Shown here in pieces: positions 19,285-28,870 of a stretch of DNA of 64,000 bases. The stretch lies in contig OY759675.1 of NCBI GenBank assembly GCA_963662515.1, forward strand, positions 2,480,001-2,544,000, written 5' to 3'. Numbering within the stretch: position 1 is the first letter of the stretch; every line of letters begins with the position of its first letter. Under the pieces are notes generated by a model. It ran no database searches. It worked only from the letters and a program-made list of their open reading frames with translations, and was not told the origin of the DNA. Made by a program: the position numbers and the translations under genes. Source of the stretch: JAFGDI01 sp963662515. Its GTDB lineage: Bacteria; Planctomycetota; Phycisphaerae; Sedimentisphaerales; SM23-30.

Positions 19285-21303
19285 ATGAAAAAAATATTAG
19301 CTTTGATCATACTAATACTCTCTGCCGGTGTAACTGCTCAGGCACAAACCGTTACGCTGACCAGTACTGCCGACACCTGGCTGCGCGGCGGTAGCTACGG
19401 CCCTTATGGCGCCGATGTAACTATGCGTCTTTATAATAATGGATTCCCCGGCTATATTCGGTTCGACCTTTCCAGCCTGGGCGCAATTGAAATATTAGAT
19501 GCCAAATTCAATACCAGTATAACCAGTGGCCCATCGTGGGTTACCGGGCGTTACTATGTCTATGGCCTCAATAATGTCGAAGGCAATACTCCTCAAAATT
19601 GGGATGAGGCAACTTTAACCTGGAATCGCTCTGGATATACGGTTGCAGGCAGCGAACTGGTGGGTGTACCCTACACTGCTTCTGTGGCTAATGGCAGAGT
19701 TACCAATCTTGATCAGGATACCGGAGCCAGCGTCACAGAAACAAATAACGCCGGCAGAGTAACGGTTACCGGCAGTGACCTGACCGCATTTTTACAAGGA
19801 CGGGTTTTTGATGGTGGACTGTCAACCATAATTATTGCTGCTGCCGGCAGTAAAGACTTCTACTACGCCACTAAAGAAAATAGCAATCCCGATCTGGCCC
19901 CAACTCTGGAACTGACCTATGCCCCTATAACTTATGCCTATTTACCAACCCCGGCCAATGGAGTAAAAGTCCAGCTTGATGCCATCAATGAACTCGCATG
20001 GCATATACCTGATCCTAATATCGCTGGTCAGACTGTCAGTTGCGATGTTTATTTTGGTACGACCGAACCAAACGCGGCCCTGACCAATTATGGCCTGTCT
20101 CTGGTATATGATGACATTACCACTACCCCGGTAGCTTTTCCCGGTATTCCCCAGCCCGGCACAACCTACTACTGGGTGGTAGATTGCACTGACCCGGCCA
20201 GCGGCACAACTGCGGGCAAATGGTGGTCTTTCTATGTCTCCGGTGCTCCGGTTCTGATTTCAGAACCGCAAGTAGCAGCTGATTTTGTCGGGGGCTTTGC
20301 TTCAATGAGCACATCATTTACCTCTCTTAAGGATCTGATTAGCGGCTATCCCAAATGGTACAAGGCTGGATCACCCGATACTGAGGTATCTGACTCTGAC
20401 CCGGATGTAAATATCACTCTGCAATTTGACAGTGTCAGTGGTATTTACACATCCACTCTGACTATCACCAACCTGGAAGTGACAGACGAAGCTGAGTATT
20501 ATTGTGTAATCGAAAATCAAGATGAGGCTATTACTACTGCCTCTGCCGCCCTGATCGTAAAACGCCTGCTGGCTAAATACGATTTTGAGGGCAATTGCGA
20601 TGACTCTTCCGGCCAGAGTATGAACGCAACCGCCACCGATATTAACTATTTGGCCGGGGTCAGCTTACTGGGCAATGCCGCCGATTTTAATGGCACCAGC
20701 AGTTACGCCAAAATGGCAACTGGCTTCAAAAATTTCGATGCAGGCATGACCATATCAGTTTGGGCTAATCCTGCCACTACCACTAACTGGGCCAGATTTA
20801 TCGATCTGGGCAATAGCACAGATGCTGGCGATAATAACATTCTTTTCACCCGTTCAGCTTCGAGTGCCGACCTGCTGGTGCAGACCTGGGAGGGTTCAAC
20901 TTCCAGCTCCTTCTATGCAACTGGTGCAATTACCAATGGCCAGTGGCAGCTGCTGACTGCTTCTATTGACCAGGACGGTAATATTACGGTTTACAGAAAC
21001 GGCTTCGTTTTTGCCTCTGGTACGATCAAGCTGCCAACTTCAGTAGAACGCACCTCAAATTTCATTGGCGATAGTAACTGGACTGCCGACTCGCTCTATC
21101 AGGGACAGATGGATGACCTGCGGATTTACAACTATGGTATTTCTGCCGATGAAGCTGCCACTATCTACGCTCAGGGAGTGGGTGATTTCTGCCGGGTTCG
21201 CCCTGCTTATGACTTCACTGGTGACTGTAAGGTAAATATTGCCGACCTGGCCTATCTGGCCGACTACTGGCTTAACTGTGGCCTGTACCCGGCTTGTGAT
21301 TAA
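19285..21303 (+). CDS. Secreted CBM/Ig/LamG protein with dockerin-like tag (tandem paralog)
   Basis: 672 residues from ATG at 19285, chosen because GGAG lies 9 nt upstream and it places a standard signal peptide (MKKILALIILILSAG) at the N-terminus; ATG at 19258 would add nine residues. Same order as the preceding gene: CBM96/DNRLRE-like domain (TADTWLRGGSYGPYG...), Fn3/Ig region with DEAEYYCVIENQ, LamG domain (AKYDFEGNCDD ... MDDLRIYNYGI), and the terminal tag DFTGDCKVNIADLAYLADYW then LNCGLYP. Tandem duplication followed by strong divergence is the simplest explanation. A strong terminator follows. Confidence 0.8.
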   Translation: MKKILALIILILSAGVTAQAQTVTLTSTADTWLRGGSYGPYGADVTMRLYNNGFPGYIRFDLSSLGAIEILDAKFNTSITSGPSWVTGRYYVYGLNNVEGNTPQNWDEATLTWNRSGYTVAGSELVGVPYTASVANGRVTNLDQDTGASVTETNNAGRVTVTGSDLTAFLQGRVFDGGLSTIIIAAAGSKDFYYATKENSNPDLAPTLELTYAPITYAYLPTPANGVKVQLDAINELAWHIPDPNIAGQTVSCDVYFGTTEPNAALTNYGLSLVYDDITTTPVAFPGIPQPGTTYYWVVDCTDPASGTTAGKWWSFYVSGAPVLISEPQVAADFVGGFASMSTSFTSLKDLISGYPKWYKAGSPDTEVSDSDPDVNITLQFDSVSGIYTSTLTITNLEVTDEAEYYCVIENQDEAITTASAALIVKRLLAKYDFEGNCDDSSGQSMNATATDINYLAGVSLLGNAADFNGTSSYAKMATGFKNFDAGMTISVWANPATTTNWARFIDLGNSTDAGDNNILFTRSASSADLLVQTWEGSTSSSFYATGAITNGQWQLLTASIDQDGNITVYRNGFVFASGTIKLPTSVERTSNFIGDSNWTADSLYQGQMDDLRIYNYGISADEAATIYAQGVGDFCRVRPAYDFTGDCKVNIADLAYLADYWLNCGLYPACD

Positions 21304-21335
21304 TCATTACAGCTTATTCACCACAATAACAACTA

Positions 21336-21368
21336 AGGGGAGCGGCCTGATGGCTGCCCCCCTTTTTT
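21336..21368. terminator. Rho-independent terminator between convergent genes
   Basis: GC-rich hairpin (AAGGGG-A-GC-G-GCC, loop TGAT, GGC-T-GC-C-CCCCTT) followed by T6 at 21363-21368. The A/T flanks allow use from both sides, as it lies between the plus-strand LamG gene and the minus-strand pssA. Confidence 0.85.
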
Positions 21369-21443
21369 ATTATAGTCTAACCGTGTCCGGTTACCTTTTA
21401 CTTATTCTTTCCATAAAGAGTTATATTCTCTCTGGCTCATTTA

Positions 21444-22346
21444 TCATTCGGTCATTTCTGGCTGACTTCCGGCTTTTCGCCGCGATCTCCAATCATAGAA
21501 AAAATGCACCAATCCACTGAATAAATAGATCTGAGCCACTACTGCCATCGTAAACTGAGGCTTCCACAGCAACAACAGTATTATTATCACCAGCATAGCC
21601 AGATATTCAAACGGCTTGCGGCCCTTGACATAACGAGTGGCAACATGGGCATATTCCACCTTACTAACCATTAATAACGATACTAAAAGCGTAAACACCG
21701 GTAAAAGAAACACAATTATCCGGGCAAATATCGAAACAAAATCACTTTCTGAACCACCTGTTTGCAGATCCGGCATAAATTCACTATATAGCAGGACCAT
21801 CGAACCTACCACACCGGCCGCTCCCGGCGAAGGTAAACCCTCAAACTGACGATGTGAGTCTTCATCTGTATTGGTCTCGACATTAAATTTGGCCAGCCGC
21901 AACATAGCACAAGCTACATAGATCGCAGAAATCGTCCATAAAAACTTACCTGACCAACCACCAAACACTGGGCCTACCACGCCGATTGTATCTCGCCAGG
22001 AACTCTCAACTACCGTCAGCATAAGTATAGCCGGGGCAACACCAAAGGTTATGACATCTGACATGGAATCAAGCTGACCGCCAAAATCGCTCATACTGCC
22101 TGACTTTCGGGCCACAAAACCATCAAGACCATCACAGATCATGCCAAAACCTATAAACCACGCTGCCGCCATGAAATAAGACACCTTGGGAGCCTGTAGC
22201 CACAGGCCCGCCGGGTCATTCATTCCCCGCATTGCAAAATTGATAGAAGCAAAACCACACAACCCATTACACAAGGTAATAAGCGAGGGTAATATTGCTA
22301 TATTATTCAATATCCGCTGTCTGGTTCGGTTCCTGATATCTTTCAT
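21444..22346 (-). CDS. pssA: CDP-diacylglycerol-serine O-phosphatidyltransferase
   Basis: 300 residues, membrane enzyme that makes phosphatidylserine from CDP-diacylglycerol and serine. The CDP-alcohol phosphotransferase signature D-x2-D-G-x2-A-R-x8-G-x3-D-x3-D is exact at residues 72-97 (DGLDGFVAR ... GQLDSMSD). Several hydrophobic segments follow (about 130-150, 195-220, 240-275). The N-terminus (NIAILPSLITLCNGLCGFASI) is typical of the membrane-bound subclass II PssA. It ends close to the preceding convergent gene; a psd (decarboxylase) gene is not in the window. Confidence 0.9.
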   Translation of the reverse strand: MKDIRNRTRQRILNNIAILPSLITLCNGLCGFASINFAMRGMNDPAGLWLQAPKVSYFMAAAWFIGFGMICDGLDGFVARKSGSMSDFGGQLDSMSDVITFGVAPAILMLTVVESSWRDTIGVVGPVFGGWSGKFLWTISAIYVACAMLRLAKFNVETNTDEDSHRQFEGLPSPGAAGVVGSMVLLYSEFMPDLQTGGSESDFVSIFARIIVFLLPVFTLLVSLLMVSKVEYAHVATRYVKGRKPFEYLAMLVIIILLLLWKPQFTMAVVAQIYLFSGLVHFFYDWRSRRKAGSQPEMTE

Positions 22347-22421
22347 GGCAGTAATATATAATAGAAACTATTTTATTTTGCAAGCATTTATGAACAGTAA
22401 ATTATTCACCGCCTTCAATAC

Positions 22422-24557
22422 TCATTCTGTCTCGATCACCAGTACTTTATTTTTCAGCAGGCTCTCATGCTCCAGAAAATAGTCTTCAATAGCTTCATTA
22501 TCGCAGGTTACTCTGCTTATTTTCAAACCATTGTTCTTCCTGACAACAGTAAAGGTATTAGCCTCTACCTGCATCTCTATTTTATCAAATACTGGAACTG
22601 ATATTATATATGATGGATCAGCCGGTGAATAAGGATAAAAACCCATAGCCGCATACACATACCAGGCAGACATTTCCCCGGCATCGTCCATACCGCACAT
22701 AGCCAGACCATATTCACCCATACCATATAAACGGTCCATGATCTCATTTATTCGCTGCTGTGATTTCTCCTGACGGCCCACAAAGGTATAAAGATACGGA
22801 AAACTATGGTCCGGCTGATTGCCATGGCAATACTGGCCAATAAACACTGAGATATTTCTGGCTATATGCTGCGGATTCCAGGGGATAGTAAAGAGCTTAT
22901 CAAGCTGGCTTTCAAATTCCTCCGGACTGGCATATAATGCGATCAGACCCTTAGTATCATGCGGAGCAAAAAAAGTTGACTGCCAGGCATTGGCCTCACG
23001 ATACATATATTCATAATAGGGATATTCCGAGTCAAAAGGCTCAACCCACTGGCCGTTATCCAGCCGGCCACGCATAAGGCCAGTTGACACATCAAATACA
23101 TTCTTATAATTCTTACTTCTCTCCATTAACATTTCATAATTGGCTGTATCACCCAGCTCTCTGGCCAGTAAGGCAACCGCATAATCATCATAAGCATATT
23201 CCAGAGTCTTGGTAACACCGGCTTTGGCCTTGGTCTCAACATGAGGGTTTTCCACTACCGGCGTTGAAATATAACCTTTAGCCATATACTCTGCTATATG
23301 CGGTCTGGTGCCGCCCTCAACCGTAGCATTTCTCAAGAGCAGATCATAGGCACTCTTAACATCATAATCACGCAGGCCGCGCAGATAGCAGCCGGCAATA
23401 TAAGGGGCAGCATGGTCACCATGAAAAAATGTGGGCATAAAACCGCGTTTTTCGCCATCATCTATCAATGACTTTATACTGTCATTAGCCACATCAGGGG
23501 TCAGCGTAGCCATCAGCACCAGCTTATTACGATAGTCGTCCCACAGCGAAGGTATAGTATAATAACGGAAACCCTTATTAACTGTATGGCCCGATGCATC
23601 ACGAAAATCACCATTTATATCACTTCGTAACGCCGGCCAGAGGAAACTGCGGTACAAAGATGTATAAAACCATTGCTTTTGCTTATCTGTCCCGCCAGAG
23701 ACTCTTATCTTACCCAGAAGTTTTTCCCAGGTAGCCGCCGCTTGCGCCCTGACCTGTTCAAAGCTCTTGCCGGCAACCTCGCTGAGGTTATCCCTGGCAT
23801 TCTCAACACTCACAAATGACAAACCTATCGCCATTTCGAGCGGCTCAGAACTATCGGCAAAATCAACTACCGAGATCGACCGCCGACCAAAACCGACCCT
23901 TTCGATACTGCTAATCTTATGGTTAGTTCTGGCATAAAAATATACATTACCCCCGGCCTGCTGGCGACCGGAAAATTCCGTTTCATTTTCCTGCTTTATC
24001 TCCCAGTCTCTTACCCGCTCATTTGATACCGCCAGATTCACTATCAGCTTTTTACCCTGACTATCAGCATAAGTATATTTATGATAGCCGCAACGCAATG
24101 TGGTCGTCAGCTCAACATTAATATTATATCGCTCCAGCAGAACCTGATAATAACCCGGACTGGCTGTTTCCTTGTCATGACTGAACTCAGAGGCAAAATC
24201 TCCCGGATCGACCTCACCAGCAACAGGTAACACGGGAATATGACACAGATTCCAATGCCCCTTATTGGTATGAGTAAAAGCCAGGATCTTATCATCCTCA
24301 TACTCATAACCGGCGCCACTGCCAAATTCTGTGATCGGACTGAGCTGGACCATAGCATTAGGTACAGAACTGCCCGGATAGGTCAATCCGGCCCATACAC
24401 GCCACCCCTCCGGCGGAGTATAGCCGATCTCATCTGGATTGGTCAGCGGGGCTGTGCCGAAAAAAGGATTAACATATTCAGTTAACTGCGATTGCACAGT
24501 ACTGATACTCAACAATATAACCAGAGAACTCCATTGAACAATTCTTTTAAGCATCAT
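22422..24557 (-). CDS. GH92 family alpha-1,2-mannosidase, secreted
   Basis: 711 residues, the usual GH92 size. Signal peptide about 1-23. The N-terminal beta-sandwich begins TEYVNPFFGT, followed by YPGSSVPNAMVQLSP and GYEYEDDKILAFTHTNKGHW, all GH92 landmarks. The C-terminal (alpha/alpha)6 domain has YAYDDYAVALLARELGD, GNQPDHSFPYLYTFVGRQ and the family signature MDDAGEMSAWYVYAAMGFYP. GH92 enzymes are calcium-dependent exo-alpha-mannosidases acting on N-glycans, yeast mannan or similar polymers; the exact linkage cannot be read here. It stands alone, with a 14-bp palindrome 34 bp upstream of its start. Confidence 0.92.
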   Translation of the reverse strand: MMLKRIVQWSSLVILLSISTVQSQLTEYVNPFFGTAPLTNPDEIGYTPPEGWRVWAGLTYPGSSVPNAMVQLSPITEFGSGAGYEYEDDKILAFTHTNKGHWNLCHIPVLPVAGEVDPGDFASEFSHDKETASPGYYQVLLERYNINVELTTTLRCGYHKYTYADSQGKKLIVNLAVSNERVRDWEIKQENETEFSGRQQAGGNVYFYARTNHKISSIERVGFGRRSISVVDFADSSEPLEMAIGLSFVSVENARDNLSEVAGKSFEQVRAQAAATWEKLLGKIRVSGGTDKQKQWFYTSLYRSFLWPALRSDINGDFRDASGHTVNKGFRYYTIPSLWDDYRNKLVLMATLTPDVANDSIKSLIDDGEKRGFMPTFFHGDHAAPYIAGCYLRGLRDYDVKSAYDLLLRNATVEGGTRPHIAEYMAKGYISTPVVENPHVETKAKAGVTKTLEYAYDDYAVALLARELGDTANYEMLMERSKNYKNVFDVSTGLMRGRLDNGQWVEPFDSEYPYYEYMYREANAWQSTFFAPHDTKGLIALYASPEEFESQLDKLFTIPWNPQHIARNISVFIGQYCHGNQPDHSFPYLYTFVGRQEKSQQRINEIMDRLYGMGEYGLAMCGMDDAGEMSAWYVYAAMGFYPYSPADPSYIISVPVFDKIEMQVEANTFTVVRKNNGLKISRVTCDNEAIEDYFLEHESLLKNKVLVIETE

Positions 24558-24893
24558 AAATTATAGGTTCCTGTAATTTTTATTTAGGCGGGCTTATATA
24601 AGCCGAACTTGAGGTTTGTCTTTTGCAGACATTATTAACTACCTATGGGCTTATTGCAAGCAATTTGCCAGTCAAAATCAAGAAATTCCCCTGACAAAAC
24701 CCTTCGCCTGACAACCAATATACAATATCAGACAATAATAAATGCCAGGGAAGCGTTGCTTAGCTCCCCAACTGGCTCTAACCACCTATGAAAAAAACAA
24801 TTACGATAACATTAGATTCATCGTTGTTGCCCGGCCGTTTTTGATTATAATACCAGATTACCAGATAGGTATATCTTACAAGGACAGGCATAT
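24558..24893. other. Divergent intergenic region with a 14-bp palindrome
   Basis: 336 bp between the GH92 gene (minus) and the DUF3137 gene (plus). A perfect palindrome GGCTTATATAAGCC at 24591-24604 lies 34 bp upstream of the GH92 start and could be an operator. No gene seen. Confidence 0.35.
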
Positions 24894-25850
24894 ATGACCC
24901 AGGAACAAAAATTATATAATTTTTATGAAAACCAGATGAAGCCGCTATTGCATGGTTTTGAACTTAAAAGACTGAAAATCGCAGCCATTTTACGAAATTC
25001 AGCTATTATTCTCATTACTCTGGCCATCATCGCGGCTATTTGCATTATCAGAGCCAATATTGCAATTATGGCGGGCTGCCTGCCTTTCTTTATCGCTATT
25101 GTGATCTGGGTGATTCTGCATAAAGTCTTTACCTCTGAATATCGTCTGGAATTTAAACGGGACATTATCAGCGAACTGGTCAAATTCATTGATCCTTCCC
25201 TGCAATTTTACCCCAATAAACATATTCCTCAGGAAATCTATGATGCCAGTATGCTCTTTAAACAGCGGGCAGAACGATTCAAAGGCGAAGATATGGTAAC
25301 AGGTAAAACTGGCAAAACCCAAATCGCCTTTTCTGAACTGCACAGCGAATATTCAGTTAAGACCAAAAACGGCAGGAATTGGCACACTATATTTAAAGGC
25401 CTGTTCTTTCAGGCAGACTTCAATAAGCATTTCCAGGGCTTTACCCTGGTGCTGCCCGATATATCGCAAAGATTATTCGGCGGCCTGGGCCAGAAGCTCC
25501 AGGAACTTTTTGCCTTTCGGGGCGAACTGGTAAAACTTGAAGATCCGGAATTTGAAAAAATATTCTCTGTCTATAGCTCTGACCAGATCGAGGCCAGATA
25601 TATCCTTACACCCGCCCTGATGCAAAGGCTTAAAGATTTTGCCCGGAATAATAAAGAACAGGTGCGGATCAGCTTTGTCAATGCCTGCGTCTTCGTTGCC
25701 ATCTCCACTAATAAAAACTTTTTCGAGCCTAAAATATATACATCCTTATTAGACTTTAAGATACTTCAGGAATATTACGATCAGCTCATGCTCCCGATCG
25801 GCATTGTCGATGAACTCAATCTCAATTGCCGGATATGGACCAAAGAGTAA
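24894..25850 (+). CDS. DUF3137 family membrane protein
   Basis: 318 residues. Two membrane segments are close together near the N-terminus (about residues 30-48 and 52-72), then a cytosolic domain with the DUF3137 pattern: ...EYRLEFKRDII..., YPNKHIPQEIYDAS, and FKGLFFQADFNKHFQGFTLVLPD. Function of the family is unknown. It ends 35 bp before mnmE and probably shares its transcript. Confidence 0.8.
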   Translation: MTQEQKLYNFYENQMKPLLHGFELKRLKIAAILRNSAIILITLAIIAAICIIRANIAIMAGCLPFFIAIVIWVILHKVFTSEYRLEFKRDIISELVKFIDPSLQFYPNKHIPQEIYDASMLFKQRAERFKGEDMVTGKTGKTQIAFSELHSEYSVKTKNGRNWHTIFKGLFFQADFNKHFQGFTLVLPDISQRLFGGLGQKLQELFAFRGELVKLEDPEFEKIFSVYSSDQIEARYILTPALMQRLKDFARNNKEQVRISFVNACVFVAISTNKNFFEPKIYTSLLDFKILQEYYDQLMLPIGIVDELNLNCRIWTKE

Positions 25851-25885
25851 TTTCCGGAATCACTTTAAGGAAAACAAAGATTATT

Positions 25886-27310
25886 ATGCTTTTTGATACC
25901 ACTGATACCATTACCGCCATAAGTACGGCCCCGGGTTACAGCCCACGCGGTATAGTTCGCCTTTCCGGCGATCTGACCTTCAGCACCCTGAGCAAGCTCT
26001 GGCTCGACCAGCAGGACCGGCCGCTAACGCAGCAGGCGTTCGACTCATTAGAGTATTGGCAGGCACATAAAGGACGCCTGCTCATAGCACCATCGATCTC
26101 TGTGACAGGCACACTGACACTCTTCAAAGCTCCGGCAAGTTATACCGCCCAGGATATGGCCGAATTGCATTTGCCCGGCTCTGCCCGCCTGCTCGATATG
26201 GTACTGGCACGCTTAACCAGCTATGAAAATATCCGGCTGGCCCAGGCTGGCGAATTTACTGCCCGGGCTTTCCTTAACGGGCGGATAGACCTCACCGAAG
26301 CTGAAGCGGTGGCCGAGGTAATTCACGCCGGGGGTGATGCCCAGTTGCGGGCCGCAGAAAATCTGCTCTCAGGAGCTTTACACCTTAAATGTCAGACTTA
26401 TGCCGCCCGGATCGCCGGGGTACTGGCACGGATCGAAGCTGGTATTGACTTTAGCGATCAGGAAGATGTCAGCTTTATTGAAATTGACCAGCTGCGGTTA
26501 GAAGTCAGCCAACTGACCTGCGAGCTTCAGAACCTGGTTAATGATTCTGCCAGCTGGCAGGACCTGCACCATCTGCCCCGTGTTGTACTCATCGGACTGC
26601 CTAATGCCGGAAAGAGCAGCCTGATCAATGCCTTAACCGGACTGGACCGCAGCATTGTATGTGCCATCGCCGGAACTACCCGAGATGTGATCTCAGCTCC
26701 TGTATCATTGCCGCTGGGCGAATGCATGCTCTACGATACGCCCGGCATAGGCTCGGTAGCTGACCCGCTGGGCCAATACAGTCAGCAAAACGCACTGGAA
26801 GTCATTAAGTCTGCCGATCTGCTGATCTTACTCTGGGAACCGGCTGACAGCACAGAATTACCGGCCCTGCTCAATATTATCCAAAAATACTACCAGAAAA
26901 ACATTATTTCAGTGGCCAGTAAAAAAGACATTCAGCCGGATACTGATATTATCACTCTGGCCGATAGGCAGCACATACCCAGACCGCGAACCTTTATCAG
27001 TGCCCGGACCGGAGAAAATCTCGATACACTCAAACAACTTATCTGCGACCATCTCCATTTTGGCTCAGACCAGAGCAGTAGCGAAGCAATAGCTCTGACC
27101 CGGCGGCAGGCAACCGCCTTACAGGCCAGTATAGACAGCCTGGAACATCTAAACTCTATACTCAACCAGGAATCTGACAGTAACTACTACGATGAAATAA
27201 TCGCCCTGCACCTGCGCGAAGCACTGGACCATATCGGCACTATTAGCGGCCAGATTGTCAGCGATGAAGTCTTAGGACTGATCTTCTCCCAATTCTGTAT
27301 CGGCAAATAG
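25886..27310 (+). CDS. mnmE: tRNA modification GTPase MnmE
   Basis: 474 residues from ATG at 25886; the first residues DTITAIST fit the family's conserved start, and a longer frame from 25826 would overlap the previous gene. N-terminal tetrahydrofolate-binding domain (1-120), helical domain, and inserted G domain: G1 GLPNAGKSS at about 237, G3 DTPG at about 284, G4-like SKKD. The extreme C-terminus is FCIGK, the conserved tail bearing the catalytic Cys. With MnmG it makes 5-carboxymethylaminomethyl-uridine at tRNA wobble positions; mnmG is not in the window. The Qat island begins immediately downstream. Confidence 0.95.
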   Translation: MLFDTTDTITAISTAPGYSPRGIVRLSGDLTFSTLSKLWLDQQDRPLTQQAFDSLEYWQAHKGRLLIAPSISVTGTLTLFKAPASYTAQDMAELHLPGSARLLDMVLARLTSYENIRLAQAGEFTARAFLNGRIDLTEAEAVAEVIHAGGDAQLRAAENLLSGALHLKCQTYAARIAGVLARIEAGIDFSDQEDVSFIEIDQLRLEVSQLTCELQNLVNDSASWQDLHHLPRVVLIGLPNAGKSSLINALTGLDRSIVCAIAGTTRDVISAPVSLPLGECMLYDTPGIGSVADPLGQYSQQNALEVIKSADLLILLWEPADSTELPALLNIIQKYYQKNIISVASKKDIQPDTDIITLADRQHIPRPRTFISARTGENLDTLKQLICDHLHFGSDQSSSEAIALTRRQATALQASIDSLEHLNSILNQESDSNYYDEIIALHLREALDHIGTISGQIVSDEVLGLIFSQFCIGK

Positions 27311-27337
27311 TCCTTACGCCCCCCTTACGCCGGGGGG

Positions 27338-27801
27338 GCGAGACTTGCGAGGCATCTGGGGAGATAGACTCGCGTCCTGGAGTTTATCCCGAACTTGCTT
27401 CGGGACCGGACGGGCGAGACTTGCGAGGCATCTGGGGAGATAGGCTCGCGTCCTGGAGTTTATCCCGAACTTGCTTCGGGACCGGGGGGGCGAGACTTGC
27501 GAGGCATCTGGGGAGATAGGCTCGTGTGCTGGAGTTTATCCCGAACTTGCTTCGGGACCGGACGGGCGAGACTTGCGAGGCATCTGGGGAGATAGGCTCG
27601 CGTCCTGGAGTTTATCCCGAACTTGCTTCGGGACCGGGGGGGCGAGACTTGCGAGGCATCTGGGGAGATAGGCTCGTGTACTGGAGTTTATCCCGAACTC
27701 GCTTCGGGACCGGACGGGGCGAGACTTGCGAGGCATCTGGGGAGATAGGCTCGTGTACTGGAGTTTATCCCGAACTTGCTTCGGGACCGGACGGGCGAGA
27801 C
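27338..27801. repeat. 76-bp tandem repeat array, six units
   Basis: The motif GCGAGACTTGCGAGG begins at 27338, 27414, 27490, 27566, 27642 and 27719, with a truncated seventh at 27795: spacing 76, 76, 76, 76, 77, 76. Units are almost identical, differing at a few positions (e.g. CGTCC / TGTGC / TGTAC). Each contains the palindrome TCCCGAACTTGCTTCGGGA. A 76-bp period is not a multiple of three, so the open frames across it are artefacts. It starts 28 bp after the mnmE stop. Confidence 0.92.
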
Positions 27802-27893
27802 TTTAACGCGAGCTTCAGCGAGCTTTAGGAGTTCCAATCTTCAGTTGGTTTTTCAGCCATGAGCGCAGCGAATACCTCAGCTTGTTACTTTTT
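27793..27893. repeat. Flank repeat U1 (empty site for the MITE-like element)
   Basis: About 100 bp whose reverse complement recurs at 34374-34589 and 34902-35117, with the 127-bp element plus a 6-bp duplication inserted there. The uninterrupted target is CTTCAG at 27839-27844. A second, partial copy is near 28180-28258 (target at 28214-28219). Confidence 0.8.
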
Positions 27894-28870
27894 ACTTCTT
27901 ACTTCTTCAAATATTTCTTTCACCGTGGTGGAAGTGGAGTCAGTGGAGAAAAGCCTTTAGGCCTTCGGAGTCCCAAGCGGTTGAGGTACCGAAATCCCGA
28001 TTCATTGGGAATAGATGGGTAAAATAATAAATAATGTCCTGATACTGGCAGAAGGCAGCGGATTTTTGGTGATTTTATATTATTAGTCTGATAAAATGGG
28101 AAAAATATGATTTAAGGAAGATTTTTACCACAGAGCCACCGAGGACACAGAGAATTTAAGATTTTTTTAGCGAGCGAAGCGAGCTTTAGCGTACCCGCTT
28201 TAAGAGTTCCAATCTTCAGTTGGTTTTTCATCCATGAGCAAAGCGAATACAGGATAAGTAAGAGTTTTTGGGCTAGGATTAAAAGGATTTTCAGGATAAA
28301 ATACGCATAATATTTGGATATTAAGCCGGGTTAGGTAGCTCGACCGTCCCGGTTGAGATTTATAATTTAAACGCAGAGTCGCCAAGAAGCAAAGGGAGAA
28401 AAATTCTATATTTTCAACCAAAGATTAACACAGGTGGACACAGATAATATAAGAATTTTAAGTAGCATAAGCATCTTGCTTGTGAATTAATTGGTCTTCT
28501 ACCTTATTAATCAGATATTTAAGAATATTTTGCCGCATAGAACGCATCGAACGCATAGAAAACGAGATATATAAGAGTTTTTAGCGTGGATTGGAGGATG
28601 TGAGGATAATTGCAGGGGAAATAGACATAAATTGCTAAAAACGGTAAAAAAAAGCTGGTTTTATTGTTTTCAAGTGATATATGGAGTTGTATAATAAATT
28701 TAACTGCATGGGGGCGATAATATTCGATGCGGCTGGAGTGAGAGAGGATACTTACGCTCTTCGACGGGCTCAGAATGAACCGTGCGGGCGAGGTAAATGT
28801 ATATAGGGTTTGATTTACCACAGAAAAAGCCGAACTATCGGAAATTTATGCAATAAAATTGAGGAGTATT
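27894..28870. other. Non-coding repeat-rich upstream flank of the Qat operon
   Basis: No credible gene. It contains the second copy of the flank repeat (about 28180-28258), several short-period sequences (28127-28155 accacagagccaccgagg-type; 28532-28561 gcatagaacgcatcgaac-type), and a fragment at about 28463-28490 (agcatcttgcttgtga) that matches in reverse complement the interior of the MITE-like element. GAGGAG at 28861-28866 is the ribosome site of qatA. Confidence 0.6.

Noticed and set aside
27338..27801. CRISPR array
   Set aside because: Units are contiguous 76-bp repeats with almost no variable spacer, and no cas gene is in the window.
27395..27828. Proteins of about 66-100 residues across the 76-bp array
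   Set aside because: Same repeat translated in successive frames (76 is not a multiple of 3); no ribosome sites.
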